From WFZT01 sp964398355 (lineage in GTDB: Bacteria > Hydrothermota > Hydrothermia > B15-G9 > WFZT01), in the NCBI GenBank assembly GCA_964398355.1, contig CAYNMM010000116.1, forward strand, positions 1 to 33,977: DNA of 33,977 nt, written 5' to 3'. Every line of letters begins with the position of its first letter. Positions within the stretch are counted from its first letter, which is position 1. Shown here one piece after another: positions 1-6,875 of the stretch. The translations under genes and the position numbers were made by a program. A model generated the notes under the pieces. That model saw only the letters and a list, made by a program, of their open reading frames with translations. It did not search any database and was not told the origin of the DNA.

Positions 1-1560
1 TCTCGAAACGTAAGAAGCATCTTCATGCACAGCTGTTGCCGGTCCAAGCCTTACGTCATCAAGATACCATCCCTCTCTTGTCACACTCTCATCACTTTTA
101 AAGTGGAAACGGAATTTTATTGCCATTCCAGGAACGTCACTCAGGTCTATATTTTCCACTGTCCATAAATGGGTACCCGTGTAGGATTTAACTTTTTCCC
201 AGCTCTTTCCATTGAACATTTCGAGGATACCAAAATCATATCCCGTCTCAGCCATCATGAAATAGTAGTAAGATAGTACAGCGTTTGATGGTACAACGAT
301 CCATGGACTCTCAAGATACGCATCCATATTATCTGCATATCTCCTTGTTGTCTCGCTTCCATTATACCAACTATGATCAGGTGAGTGGTACCTGATAGTC
401 GTGAGATGCCAGTTATCCTGTGTTCCACCATGAGTCCACAAGGAGTCTCCATGCTCCATATCATCTGAAAATCCAGGATGACTGGTCACCATTAATGGAA
501 TAGAATCAACAAATGTGTCAGAACCAGCAGTCATGGTAAAAGTTAACCATGTCATATATCCATCTGGCGTAGTGGTATCAATCTGAATTATAAACGGAGA
601 TGTCCCTTCTTCCTCGCTATAAACACCGAGAGAGTCATAAGGAACTTGAGAGGATACAATGTTTAAAAATTGGCTATGTGAAGTTAAAGTTGTTGCAAAG
701 GCAGGAGCTGTTGCTCTCCCCGTATTCTTAACACTGATATAAAGATTTACACTCTCACCAGGCTGTGGAACGTTATCACCGTTTCCTCCTGCAGAGTCAT
801 CTATACGATATTTTGAGTATTCAAGCTGGGGATATGTAAACAGCCATTTGGCATCAGCCTGATAAACATGCTTGTTAACGTGACTCTGAACGAAAACAAC
901 AACCTGGCAGTTTCTCTCATCCCAGCGTGGATCTATTGTAAAATCCTGAGTGTCACTTATGCTCTGATGGGGAGGAACGTTTATAGGAATACCATTGGCA
1001 TCCGGTATCATATCTCTCATTACCTGATTATGAATCGTGGATCCGTTAGGAGCTGCATAATAAATGTTGGATTCTGTAATTACATAATAAAGATACAAAC
1101 TGTCATGTGTAGAATCGGACTCATTTGAAATCGTCACATATATTACACCTGTATTTTTTGTAGAATCATACTGGACCTGTAAATCTATACCTATCGATGT
1201 GGGAATATTCAACTCGCCCAAAATATAGGATGGCCAGGGACCAGGGGTATAACCTCCATCAACGTGGCCATCTATCCATAAATGTGGTGTATAATCAGCG
1301 CCATAAAAATTAATACGGGCAGCATTTTCCTGCGGATTGGCTGCATAAAATGGATCACTGCTGGAAGGCCACCAGGCATGATACCTTATAACCACAAACT
1401 GCGTTGGGAATTGCATCATTACATTATCAAGAGCCTCATTCGCAGACGCACATCCACCACAGGACGTATTTGTCATGAGTTCACCGAGAACCTTTCTCTG
1501 TACACCATATAGCGAAATAGGGATTATCATAGCCATCAAGATTACAAGAACCTTTTTCAT
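1..1560 (-). CDS. Omp28-type thioredoxin-fold secreted protein, partial (3' end beyond window)
   Basis: The frame is open from ATG at 1560 to the window edge, giving 520 residues with no stop, so the C-terminus is missing. Residues 1-19 are a signal peptide. Residues 24-110 match the Omp28-related thioredoxin-like family, with a CGGC redox motif at C34/C37 followed by a region ending in a T-P-H-L-W-I-D-G motif. A central Ig-like stretch follows. Residues ~355-510 resemble a choice-of-anchor/MAM-like jelly roll ending in G-W-Y-L-D-D-V-R. The last residues, A-V-H-E-D, look like the linker that often precedes a C-terminal sorting domain, so a surface location is inferred. The start codon overlaps the stop of the upstream thioredoxin gene (TAATG). 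Its GGAGGT Shine-Dalgarno lies inside that gene, so the two are translationally coupled. The exact role is unknown; disulfide chemistry at the cell surface is plausible. Confidence 0.8.
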   Translation of the reverse strand, partial: MKKVLVILMAMIIPISLYGVQRKVLGELMTNTSCGGCASANEALDNVMMQFPTQFVVIRYHAWWPSSSDPFYAANPQENAARINFYGADYTPHLWIDGHVDGGYTPGPWPSYILGELNIPTSIGIDLQVQYDSTKNTGVIYVTISNESDSTHDSLYLYYVITESNIYYAAPNGSTIHNQVMRDMIPDANGIPINVPPHQSISDTQDFTIDPRWDERNCQVVVFVQSHVNKHVYQADAKWLFTYPQLEYSKYRIDDSAGGNGDNVPQPGESVNLYISVKNTGRATAPAFATTLTSHSQFLNIVSSQVPYDSLGVYSEEEGTSPFIIQIDTTTPDGYMTWLTFTMTAGSDTFVDSIPLMVTSHPGFSDDMEHGDSLWTHGGTQDNWHLTTIRYHSPDHSWYNGSETTRRYADNMDAYLESPWIVVPSNAVLSYYYFMMAETGYDFGILEMFNGKSWEKVKSYTGTHLWTVENIDLSDVPGMAIKFRFHFKSDESVTREGWYLDDVRLGPATAVHEDASYVSR

Positions 1561-2060
1561 TATTTTTTACCTCCTTTAAATTTAACCCCGTGATTTAACA
1601 GGACTTTCTTAACATCTTCTTTTTCGTTTGGCTTATATCCCACACGAAAATAAACGATACGACCTGTTGTATCTATCACAAAAAGTGTAGGTAATGCCAT
1701 AACTTTATACATAAGCTTAACCTTTTGTTGAGAATCTAACAAAACCGGAAATTTCCACCCTCGTGATTTCACGAGACTCCTTACTCTTGAAATCTTTGAT
1801 GGGTTGTCCACGTCAATTGAAATGAGATAAAAACTACTATCACCTGCCTCATTCCAGAGTTCTTCAAGTTCTTTAAGTGCCCGTCCACACGAATGGCACC
1901 AGATTGCCCAAAAATCCATTACAACAGGTTTTTCCGACCATAATTTACTCAAAGTATATTTTTTCCCAGTAAGATCTTTGAGTGTGAAATCAGGAGCATT
2001 TTGACCCGTTGCATTCAATAGAGAAACAGCAGCAAAAAGTAAAACAAATAACTTATTCAT
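1560..2060 (-). CDS. TlpA/ResA-like periplasmic thioredoxin
   Basis: This is a 166-residue protein with a signal peptide (residues 1-18) followed by an AhpC/TSA-TlpA thioredoxin fold. The redox motif W-C-H-S-C gives C55 and C58, and the cis-proline is P124 in A-L-P-T-L-F. Proteins of this family reduce or exchange disulfides in the periplasm, for example in cytochrome c maturation. The reading frame is open back to 2102, but ATG 2060 is preferred: it has GGAGG a suitable distance upstream and begins a clean signal peptide. The gene ends TAATG, overlapping the Omp28-type gene that follows, so the two probably act together. The predicted promoter lies just upstream. The substrate is not evident. 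Confidence 0.85.
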   Translation of the reverse strand: MNKLFVLLFAAVSLLNATGQNAPDFTLKDLTGKKYTLSKLWSEKPVVMDFWAIWCHSCGRALKELEELWNEAGDSSFYLISIDVDNPSKISRVRSLVKSRGWKFPVLLDSQQKVKLMYKVMALPTLFVIDTTGRIVYFRVGYKPNEKEDVKKVLLNHGVKFKGGKK

Positions 2061-2089
2061 TCTCTGCCTCCTTTCAAATAGATGCCCCC

Positions 2090-2118
2090 ATTCTAATAAC
2101 ATTGAGCAGTATTTTCAA
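2090..2118 (-). promoter_or_regulatory. Predicted sigma-70 promoter of the thioredoxin/Omp28 pair
   Basis: On the minus strand TTGAAA (2113-2118) and TAGAAT (2090-2095) are separated by exactly 17 bp. The predicted start is near 2083, giving a leader of about 20 nt that contains the GGAGG of the thioredoxin gene. Confidence 0.6.
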
Positions 2119-2191
2119 CAATCAGGAAAAATAAACCGACTGTTTCTTAAACATTAAGGGGTAATCCCAAATTGTTGAGAAAGAGTTTCAA

Positions 2192-2223
2192 TTAGACAAA
2201 ATGCGTCAATTTCCTGTTATAAT
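2192..2223 (+). promoter_or_regulatory. Extended -10 promoter of the NtrC-type gene with possible autoregulatory site
   Basis: TG-T-TATAAT (TATAAT at 2218-2223) is a perfect extended -10; the best -35 is TAGACA at 2193-2198 with a long 19-bp spacer. The predicted leader is about 100 nt. Positions 2192-2209 (TTAGACAAAATGCGTCAA) resemble the core of the perfect palindrome at 3751-3790 and cover the -35 region, which would suit autoregulation by the gene product. The promoter is well supported; the site is inference. Confidence 0.55.
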
Positions 2224-2331
2224 GTGCATATAAGTGGCCATGAAAGAACCTGTATTATACCGGGTACTTGTTTGAATTCAATTTTCATCTTATATTCAAT
2301 ACAATTGGATTCCTGGTGAGGGAAAAACAAA

Positions 2332-3702
2332 ATGGCAACAGTTTTAATAGTTGAAGATGAAAAAAATCAGCGAGAAATTCTGCGAGAATTTCTTGAAAGC
2401 AAAGGATATAAAACAGAAGGGGCAGGGTCCGGCAAAGAAGCTTTAAAGAAGTTTGAATCTGGTATATTTGACACTATATTGATGGACATTAAACTCCCTG
2501 ACACATCCGGAATTGAATTATTAAAAACATTTAGAGAGATAAACCCTGAAATCCCAATAATCATGACTACAGCCTACTCAGATGTGGAGCTCGTAATCGA
2601 GGCCATGAAATCCGGTGCCTTCCATTATCTTGTGAAACCAATTAACCTGGATGAGCTACTTATCGTCATATCTCGTGCAATCAAACACTTAAATCTTGTA
2701 AGAGAAATTGAATTACTCAAGGAGGAAAAAGAGCTCTTCTACCCTGACATTGAAGGTATCATAGCCGAATCGTACGAAATGAAAAAAGTCCTTGCTACTG
2801 CATTAAAGGTGGCTAAATCTCGAGCATCTGTCCTGATCACAGGTGAGACTGGAACAGGAAAAGAATTAATAGCAAGGTTTATACATAGGTATTCACCAAG
2901 AAAGGATAAGCCTTTTATTCCTGTTAATGTCGCCGCAATCCCTGAAACCTTGATTGAATCTGAACTCTTTGGCCATGTAAAGGGAGCTTTCACCGATGCT
3001 GTTAAAGATAGAAAAGGATACTTCCAAATGGCTGACGGAGGTACAATTTTCCTCGACGAAATAGGCGAACTCCCGGTAAATCTACAGCCCAAATTGTTAA
3101 GAGTTCTACAGGAAGGTGAATTTTTTCCCGTAGGCTCATCAAAACCTGTAACTGTAGACATTAGAGTTATCGCAGCTACAAATAAAAATCTTGAAGATGA
3201 AGTGAAAAAAGGAAACTTTCGGGAGGACCTTTTCTATAGATTGAATGTGATACACATCCATATAAAACCTTTAAGAGAAAGAAGAGAAGATATTCCATAT
3301 TTGCTTGACCACTTCCTGAAAAAATTCAGTAAAAAAGAGGGCAAGAAAATTCAAGGTTTTACAAGAGAAGCATACGAAGCATTGATCAGATACAACTATC
3401 CAGGAAATGTGAGAGAACTGGAAAATATTGTCGAAAGAGCTGTCGTTATGGCACAGGGGGAACTTATTACAACCGAAGATTTACCTTTACACCTCGCGTC
3501 CAGCGAGTTTAGCGTGGAAAGTAATAGAAATCTTTCTCTTCCAGAGAGACTTGAACTTATTGAAAAAACCATCATCATCGAGGCATTGAAGAAACACAAT
3601 TGGGTCAAAACTCGGGCAGCAAAGGAACTTGGTATCTCCGAAAGAGTACTCAGATACCGAATGGAAAAACTGGGGATTAAAGAGAAAGAAAATATTTATT
3701 AA
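2332..3702 (+). CDS. NtrC-family sigma-54-dependent response regulator
   Basis: This 456-residue protein has the complete three-domain architecture. The receiver (1-120) has acidic pocket E8-D9, phospho-acceptor D52 and K102. The sigma-54 interaction AAA+ domain (~144-375) has Walker A GETGTGKE at 171-178, the sigma-54 contact loop GAFTDA at 218-223 and Walker B FLDE at 240-243. The C-terminal Fis-type helix-turn-helix is at ~410-450. When phosphorylated it should bind upstream sites and activate RNA polymerase with sigma-54. A matching histidine kinase is encoded at 6875-8077, at the far end of the operon controlled by a sigma-54 promoter 190 bp downstream of this gene, so the two form a likely pair in the NtrC/ZraR style. 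The start has GTGAGGG upstream. The gene has its own sigma-70 promoter. Confidence 0.93.
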   Translation: MATVLIVEDEKNQREILREFLESKGYKTEGAGSGKEALKKFESGIFDTILMDIKLPDTSGIELLKTFREINPEIPIIMTTAYSDVELVIEAMKSGAFHYLVKPINLDELLIVISRAIKHLNLVREIELLKEEKELFYPDIEGIIAESYEMKKVLATALKVAKSRASVLITGETGTGKELIARFIHRYSPRKDKPFIPVNVAAIPETLIESELFGHVKGAFTDAVKDRKGYFQMADGGTIFLDEIGELPVNLQPKLLRVLQEGEFFPVGSSKPVTVDIRVIAATNKNLEDEVKKGNFREDLFYRLNVIHIHIKPLRERREDIPYLLDHFLKKFSKKEGKKIQGFTREAYEALIRYNYPGNVRELENIVERAVVMAQGELITTEDLPLHLASSEFSVESNRNLSLPERLELIEKTIIIEALKKHNWVKTRAAKELGISERVLRYRMEKLGIKEKENIY

Positions 3703-3750
3703 CTCTTTCATGAAACAGGAAACAAGATTTATTAATTTTTATCCAATCAT

Positions 3751-3820
3751 ACGGACAGAGATTCGACAAAATTGTCGAATCTCTGTCCGTTAAAATTCTC
3801 CTTTTCGACAAATTTTGTAA
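3751..3820. promoter_or_regulatory. Perfect 40-bp palindrome plus partial second copy; probable activator binding sites
   Basis: The arms ACGGACAGAGATTCGACAA (3751-3769) and TTGTCGAATCTCTGTCCGT (3772-3790) are exact reverse complements around AA. A degenerate second copy of the core, TTCGACAAATTTTGTAA, lies at 3804-3820. Their distance (about 100-145 bp) from the sigma-54 promoter at 3889-3904 is typical for upstream activating sites of NtrC-type proteins. The palindrome could instead act as a terminator for the regulator gene, but it is not GC-rich and is not followed by a clear T tract. Confidence 0.6.
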
Positions 3821-3888
3821 CAATCAATTATTGAAAACTCATCCCCAGTATATGAAAAACACTGGTAAAAACAGCCATATCTCATTTA

Positions 3889-3904
3889 TGGCAGATAAAT
3901 TGCT
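3889..3904 (+). promoter_or_regulatory. Sigma-54 (RpoN) promoter
   Basis: TGGCAGATAAATTGCT matches the -24/-12 consensus, with TGGCA and TTGCT six bases apart. GG (3890-3891) and GC (3902-3903) are separated by exactly 10 bp. Transcription should start near 3915, 39 nt before the ATG at 3954. It follows an NtrC-type activator gene and a palindrome, so the context supports the match. Confidence 0.8.
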
Positions 3905-3953
3905 GTAGATAAAAACGACAGGATGAGATTTAAAAATGAAGGAGGGTGAGACC

Positions 3954-4349
3954 ATGAGGCGAGTGATACTCTCCGTAATAATAGGGATTGGGCTATTCTC
4001 TGGAACTTTGTTAGCAGAAGACACAGCACAGATGACTATAACAGGCGTTGTTGAGAAAATCGAATATATATCACCTAATCCATGGGCATGTTGCAAATAC
4101 ATGAGGATAGCAGTGCGAACCGCTCCAGGTAAAATAGTTTACGCATGGATTCCACCTACATGGTCAATAGGTTTACAGATTGGGATCGGAGACAGGATTG
4201 AATTACAAGGCATTTCATTTCAGTATGCGAGCCCTGGAATACTTGTAAGTTTTATCCGAAACCTAACGTCAAGGAGGGTATACACACTGAGGTGGACATA
4301 CGGTCCACACAGGTGCGCGGGGTTCTGGAGGGGCCCAAGATATTGGTAA
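3954..4349 (+). CDS. Small secreted OB-fold-like protein, first gene of sigma-54 operon
   Basis: This 131-residue protein has a signal peptide (1-21, cleavage probably after L-L-A). The start ATG 3954 was chosen because GGAGGG lies 8 nt upstream; an in-frame ATG at 3936 precedes that site. The mature part opens with I-T-G-V-V-E-K-I-E-Y and contains G-D-R-I-E-L-Q-G, a strand pattern like small OB-fold domains. A C-C pair lies near residues 46-47 and the tail is rich in Arg, Trp and Tyr. The second small protein of the operon (6492-6875) has the same layout, so the two may be distant paralogues. The family is not recognised with certainty. A periplasmic binding or metal-linked role is only inferred from the ferritin-like and heme-like neighbours. 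Confidence 0.7.
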   Translation: MRRVILSVIIGIGLFSGTLLAEDTAQMTITGVVEKIEYISPNPWACCKYMRIAVRTAPGKIVYAWIPPTWSIGLQIGIGDRIELQGISFQYASPGILVSFIRNLTSRRVYTLRWTYGPHRCAGFWRGPRYW

Positions 4350-4353
4350 GGCG

Positions 4354-4388
4354 TGTGTGTGGCGGCCTTTTTAAGGCCGCCACACACA
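4354..4388. repeat. GC-rich perfect hairpin between operon genes
   Basis: A 16-bp perfect stem: TGTGTGTGGCGGCCTT (4354-4369) and AAGGCCGCCACACACA (4373-4388) with a TTT loop, 5 bp after the stop codon at 4347-4349. No T tract follows, so it is more likely an mRNA-stabilising or partly attenuating hairpin than a complete terminator. One of four GC-rich hairpins in the window. Confidence 0.85.
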
Positions 4389-4447
4389 ACATCTACACAC
4401 AACATAAAAAATAGAAAAATAAAAAAATTTAAAAGGAGGTCGTTAAC

Positions 4448-5122
4448 ATGAGAAGGTTGTTAGCACTAACAATAATAGCAGGTTCGGTAATCGCATTTGC
4501 GGCCTGTGATAAAACATCAGATGTATCTCTAAATGATCCGGTGGCTCAAACCACTGCTATTCTTCCAACAACAACAGAACTAACTCAGGATGAGGTCCAG
4601 AGTCTCATACACATGAGACAGGAAGAGAAACTCGCAAGAGATGTTTACCTCACTCTTTACCAGAAATGGGGAGCGAGGATCTTTAGTAACATTGCTTCAA
4701 GTGAGCAGAGTCATACAAGCGCTGTAAAAAGATTACTCGACAGATACGGTATTCCTGATCCTATTACAAATGACTCAATCGGATTCTTCCAGGATCCAAA
4801 TCTGACAGCTCTGTATCAGACATTGGTAGAGCAGGGAAATAGGTCTCTCTTAGATGCGCTCATAGTTGGAGCCACTATTGAAGATCTTGACATTTATGAC
4901 CTTGATGAAGCTCTTGAAAATATTGCTGTAAACTCTGACGTAATCAGAGTTTATACCCATCTTGTTCATGGGTCAGAGAATCACATGAGGGCATTTTATG
5001 GACAAATTGTAAGAAATGGAGGATCCTACTCTCCTCAATATATTTCTCAGGAGAGGTTTGACGAGATTATTTCAGGATCAAATGGAAGAAGAAGATTTAG
5101 ATATCGCGGCTCAGCCGAATAA
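4448..5122 (+). CDS. DUF2202 ferritin-like lipoprotein
   Basis: This 224-residue protein has a lipoprotein signal whose lipobox ends F-A-A-C, making C20 the lipidation site. The next ~25 residues are a Thr/Ala-rich linker. Residues ~44-190 match DUF2202, a ferritin-like four-helix domain of unknown function, with possible metal ligands E59/E60 (R-Q-E-E-K-L-A-R-D), E86 and H89 (S-E-Q-S-H), E145 and D148, and E177/H179 (S-E-N-H-M-R). AGGAGGT precedes the ATG. It lies downstream of the sigma-54 promoter and a hairpin. A membrane-anchored metal-binding or redox role is an inference from the fold; no activity is established for the family. The C-terminus is Arg-rich. Confidence 0.85.
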   Translation: MRRLLALTIIAGSVIAFAACDKTSDVSLNDPVAQTTAILPTTTELTQDEVQSLIHMRQEEKLARDVYLTLYQKWGARIFSNIASSEQSHTSAVKRLLDRYGIPDPITNDSIGFFQDPNLTALYQTLVEQGNRSLLDALIVGATIEDLDIYDLDEALENIAVNSDVIRVYTHLVHGSENHMRAFYGQIVRNGGSYSPQYISQERFDEIISGSNGRRRFRYRGSAE

Positions 5123-5143
5123 AGAGGAAGGCCAGCAGGAAAT

Positions 5144-5175
5144 GGGGGGCGTGCCCCTGCTGGGGCACGCCCCCC
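5144..5175. repeat. Very GC-rich perfect hairpin between operon genes
   Basis: GGGGGGCGTGCCCC (5144-5157) pairs perfectly with GGGGCACGCCCCCC (5162-5175) around TGCT. It is followed by AAAATAAATAAAC rather than T residues, so intrinsic termination is unlikely on the plus strand. It may set relative expression of the lipoprotein and the membrane genes. Confidence 0.85.
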
Positions 5176-5234
5176 AAAATAAATAAACATTGACCAAAAA
5201 ATAAATTTCAGATTTCAATGGAGGATATAACACT

Positions 5235-5672
5235 ATGAATAAGCCTGCCTTTAACTTCAGAAGATTTATATCATGCTGTGAGATGGTATTATTCATTATG
5301 ATTATAATTTCTGGGGTGGCTCTCTTCATTGCTCCATCTACAAAAATTGCTGTACATGAGCAATGGAGATTTTTACAAGTCTCAAAATTTCAATGGCAGG
5401 CACTCCATACCATTGCATCGATTATCTTTCTCCTCTTTGGTCTTTTCCATGTTTATTACAATAGAAAAGCCTTAAAAAACTATATTGTCAAAAAGCATTT
5501 AAGCCTTGAATTTGTTGGAGCTGTGATTTTAGGCGGAGTGATAGCCTTCACGGCTTTTAAAAATTTTTATCCTGTGAGTAAAATTATGTATCTAAACTGG
5601 AAATTCCGTCATCCAGCGATAGCCAACTCACACGATAGAAGAGGTTACAATTTCATGCATAGGAGGTTCTAA
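5235..5672 (+). CDS. DUF4405 membrane protein (cytochrome b-like), copy 1
   Basis: This 145-residue protein has three predicted membrane helices at about 14-34, 55-75 and 91-110. It matches DUF4405, a short cytochrome b561/FDH-gamma-like family. Helix 2 carries H58 and H72, an H-x13-H spacing that places both histidines on one face, as for heme ligands in b-type cytochromes. H41 lies in the loop before it. The same pattern occurs in the next gene (H45, H63, H77), so the two are paralogues. GGAGG precedes the ATG. The next gene's Shine-Dalgarno AGGAGGT (5661-5667) lies within this gene. Membrane electron transfer is inferred, not shown. Confidence 0.8.
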   Translation: MNKPAFNFRRFISCCEMVLFIMIIISGVALFIAPSTKIAVHEQWRFLQVSKFQWQALHTIASIIFLLFGLFHVYYNRKALKNYIVKKHLSLEFVGAVILGGVIAFTAFKNFYPVSKIMYLNWKFRHPAIANSHDRRGYNFMHRRF

Positions 5673-5673
5673 A

Positions 5674-6495
5674 ATGTCAGCAGGTAAGAGAAAGCAGAAA
5701 AAATGGCATTCTCGCGGATTTGTGGCCTTCCTTATGGCCCTATCCTTTCTTGGCCTTGTATTTTCCGGGATCATTCTGTACATTGTCCCACCTGGAAGAA
5801 TCGCACATTGGACAAACTGGAAACTGCTGGGGCTCACAAAATCTCAATGGGAATCTTTACACACAAATCTTGGATACGCGTTCTTAATTTTCGCAATTTT
5901 CCATATTTATTATAACTGGAAATCGCTTTACAACTACGTTTATAGAAAAGCAAAACATGCATTTAATTTAAAGAAAGAACTTGCTGTAGCAACTGCGTTA
6001 ACTATAGTAATTACGGTTGGTTCAGCAATAAATGTTCCACCTTTTAAAACAGTTATGGATATTGGTGACTATTTCAAGAACTCCTGGGAGAAGAAACTCC
6101 AGGCACCTCCTATTCCTCACATGGAACTTTACTCTTTAAAAAGGATTGTCGAGGATCTAAAAGGGGACCCGGATGTTGCAATTAAATATCTTAATAATCA
6201 GGGTATTAAAGTTGATAGCATTGAGGAAAAGTTGAAGGATATAGCTGAAAAGAATTCTACATCACCTGAGCATATTTATAACATGTTGAAAGAAAGATTC
6301 TCCGGGAGGCAGGTTATGGGACTGGGGAGGATGACGTTTGATGAGCTAATAGAAAAACAGGGGATAAGCCAGGAAAATGTAGAAAAACTCTTCTCAAAAT
6401 ATGGGCTTAGAATGGACAAGAGCATGACTTTGCGTGAGTTTTCAGATAAAATAGGAAAAACTCCATACGAAATATGGGAGGAGTTGAAAAAATGA
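5674..6495 (+). CDS. DUF4405 membrane protein with C-terminal helical modules, copy 2
   Basis: This 273-residue protein has a DUF4405 core with membrane helices near 16-38, 61-80 and 103-120 and histidines H45, H63 and H77, matching copy 1. After residue ~143 come short soluble helical modules of about 30-45 residues, recognisable by repeats of the type T-L/M-T-x-E-F/L-x-x-K-x-G-x-x-x-x-x-I/V-x-x-x-L. Similar tails are known on other DUF4405 proteins. The start directly follows the previous stop, with AGGAGGT upstream. Its stop overlaps the next start (ATGA). The tail probably lies outside the membrane and could dock the small secreted or ferritin-like partners; this is inference. Confidence 0.8.
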   Translation: MSAGKRKQKKWHSRGFVAFLMALSFLGLVFSGIILYIVPPGRIAHWTNWKLLGLTKSQWESLHTNLGYAFLIFAIFHIYYNWKSLYNYVYRKAKHAFNLKKELAVATALTIVITVGSAINVPPFKTVMDIGDYFKNSWEKKLQAPPIPHMELYSLKRIVEDLKGDPDVAIKYLNNQGIKVDSIEEKLKDIAEKNSTSPEHIYNMLKERFSGRQVMGLGRMTFDELIEKQGISQENVEKLFSKYGLRMDKSMTLREFSDKIGKTPYEIWEELKK

Positions 6496-6875
6496 TTGTT
6501 AGTTTATTGTTAATGGTCACATTATTTGCCCAGCCCGGGGGCCAAAGACTATACTACAATCTTAAAAATTTGAAGACAGTGAGGGGGGTGGTCATCGCAG
6601 TTCATGACACATCATGGCCGATAAGAATGGATATCGTAGCGAATAAAGTGGATACATTTGAAGTACTTCTTGGACCTAAATTCGGGATGCCCTGGTTGCC
6701 TCGAACAGGAGATACTGTGGAAATATTCGGGAGTATACACAACAATATTATCATTGCGGGAAAAATTAATGACAAAAATTTAAAAAAGAAACTTGTGCTC
6801 AGGGATAAAAATGGATTTCCTGTCTGGAGAGGTCATGGTTTCAAACAGAGAAGGGGGCACCGCCGCAGAAGATAA
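6492..6875 (+). CDS. Second small secreted OB-fold-like protein
   Basis: This 127-residue protein has a signal peptide of ~14 residues (hydrophobic stretch ending L-F-A-Q). ATG 6492 overlaps the previous stop (ATGA), with GGAGGAG upstream; an in-frame ATG at 6474 lies before that site. The mature part has V-R-G-V-V-I-A-V-H, F-E-V-L-L-G-P and G-D-T-V-E-I-F-G-S, the same strand order as the first gene of the operon, suggesting an OB-like fold. The tail is strongly basic, ending in four arginines. It ends TAATG, overlapping the kinase gene. The function is unknown; co-expression suggests an extracytoplasmic partner of the DUF2202/DUF4405 proteins or a ligand for the kinase. Confidence 0.7.
   Translation: MIVSLLLMVTLFAQPGGQRLYYNLKNLKTVRGVVIAVHDTSWPIRMDIVANKVDTFEVLLGPKFGMPWLPRTGDTVEIFGSIHNNIIIAGKINDKNLKKKLVLRDKNGFPVWRGHGFKQRRGHRRRR

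Noticed and set aside
3751..3790. Palindrome as a rho-independent terminator of the regulator gene
   Set aside because: The stem is not GC-rich, the loop is only two bases and no T run follows directly; its spacing to the sigma-54 promoter fits an activator site better. Not fully excluded.
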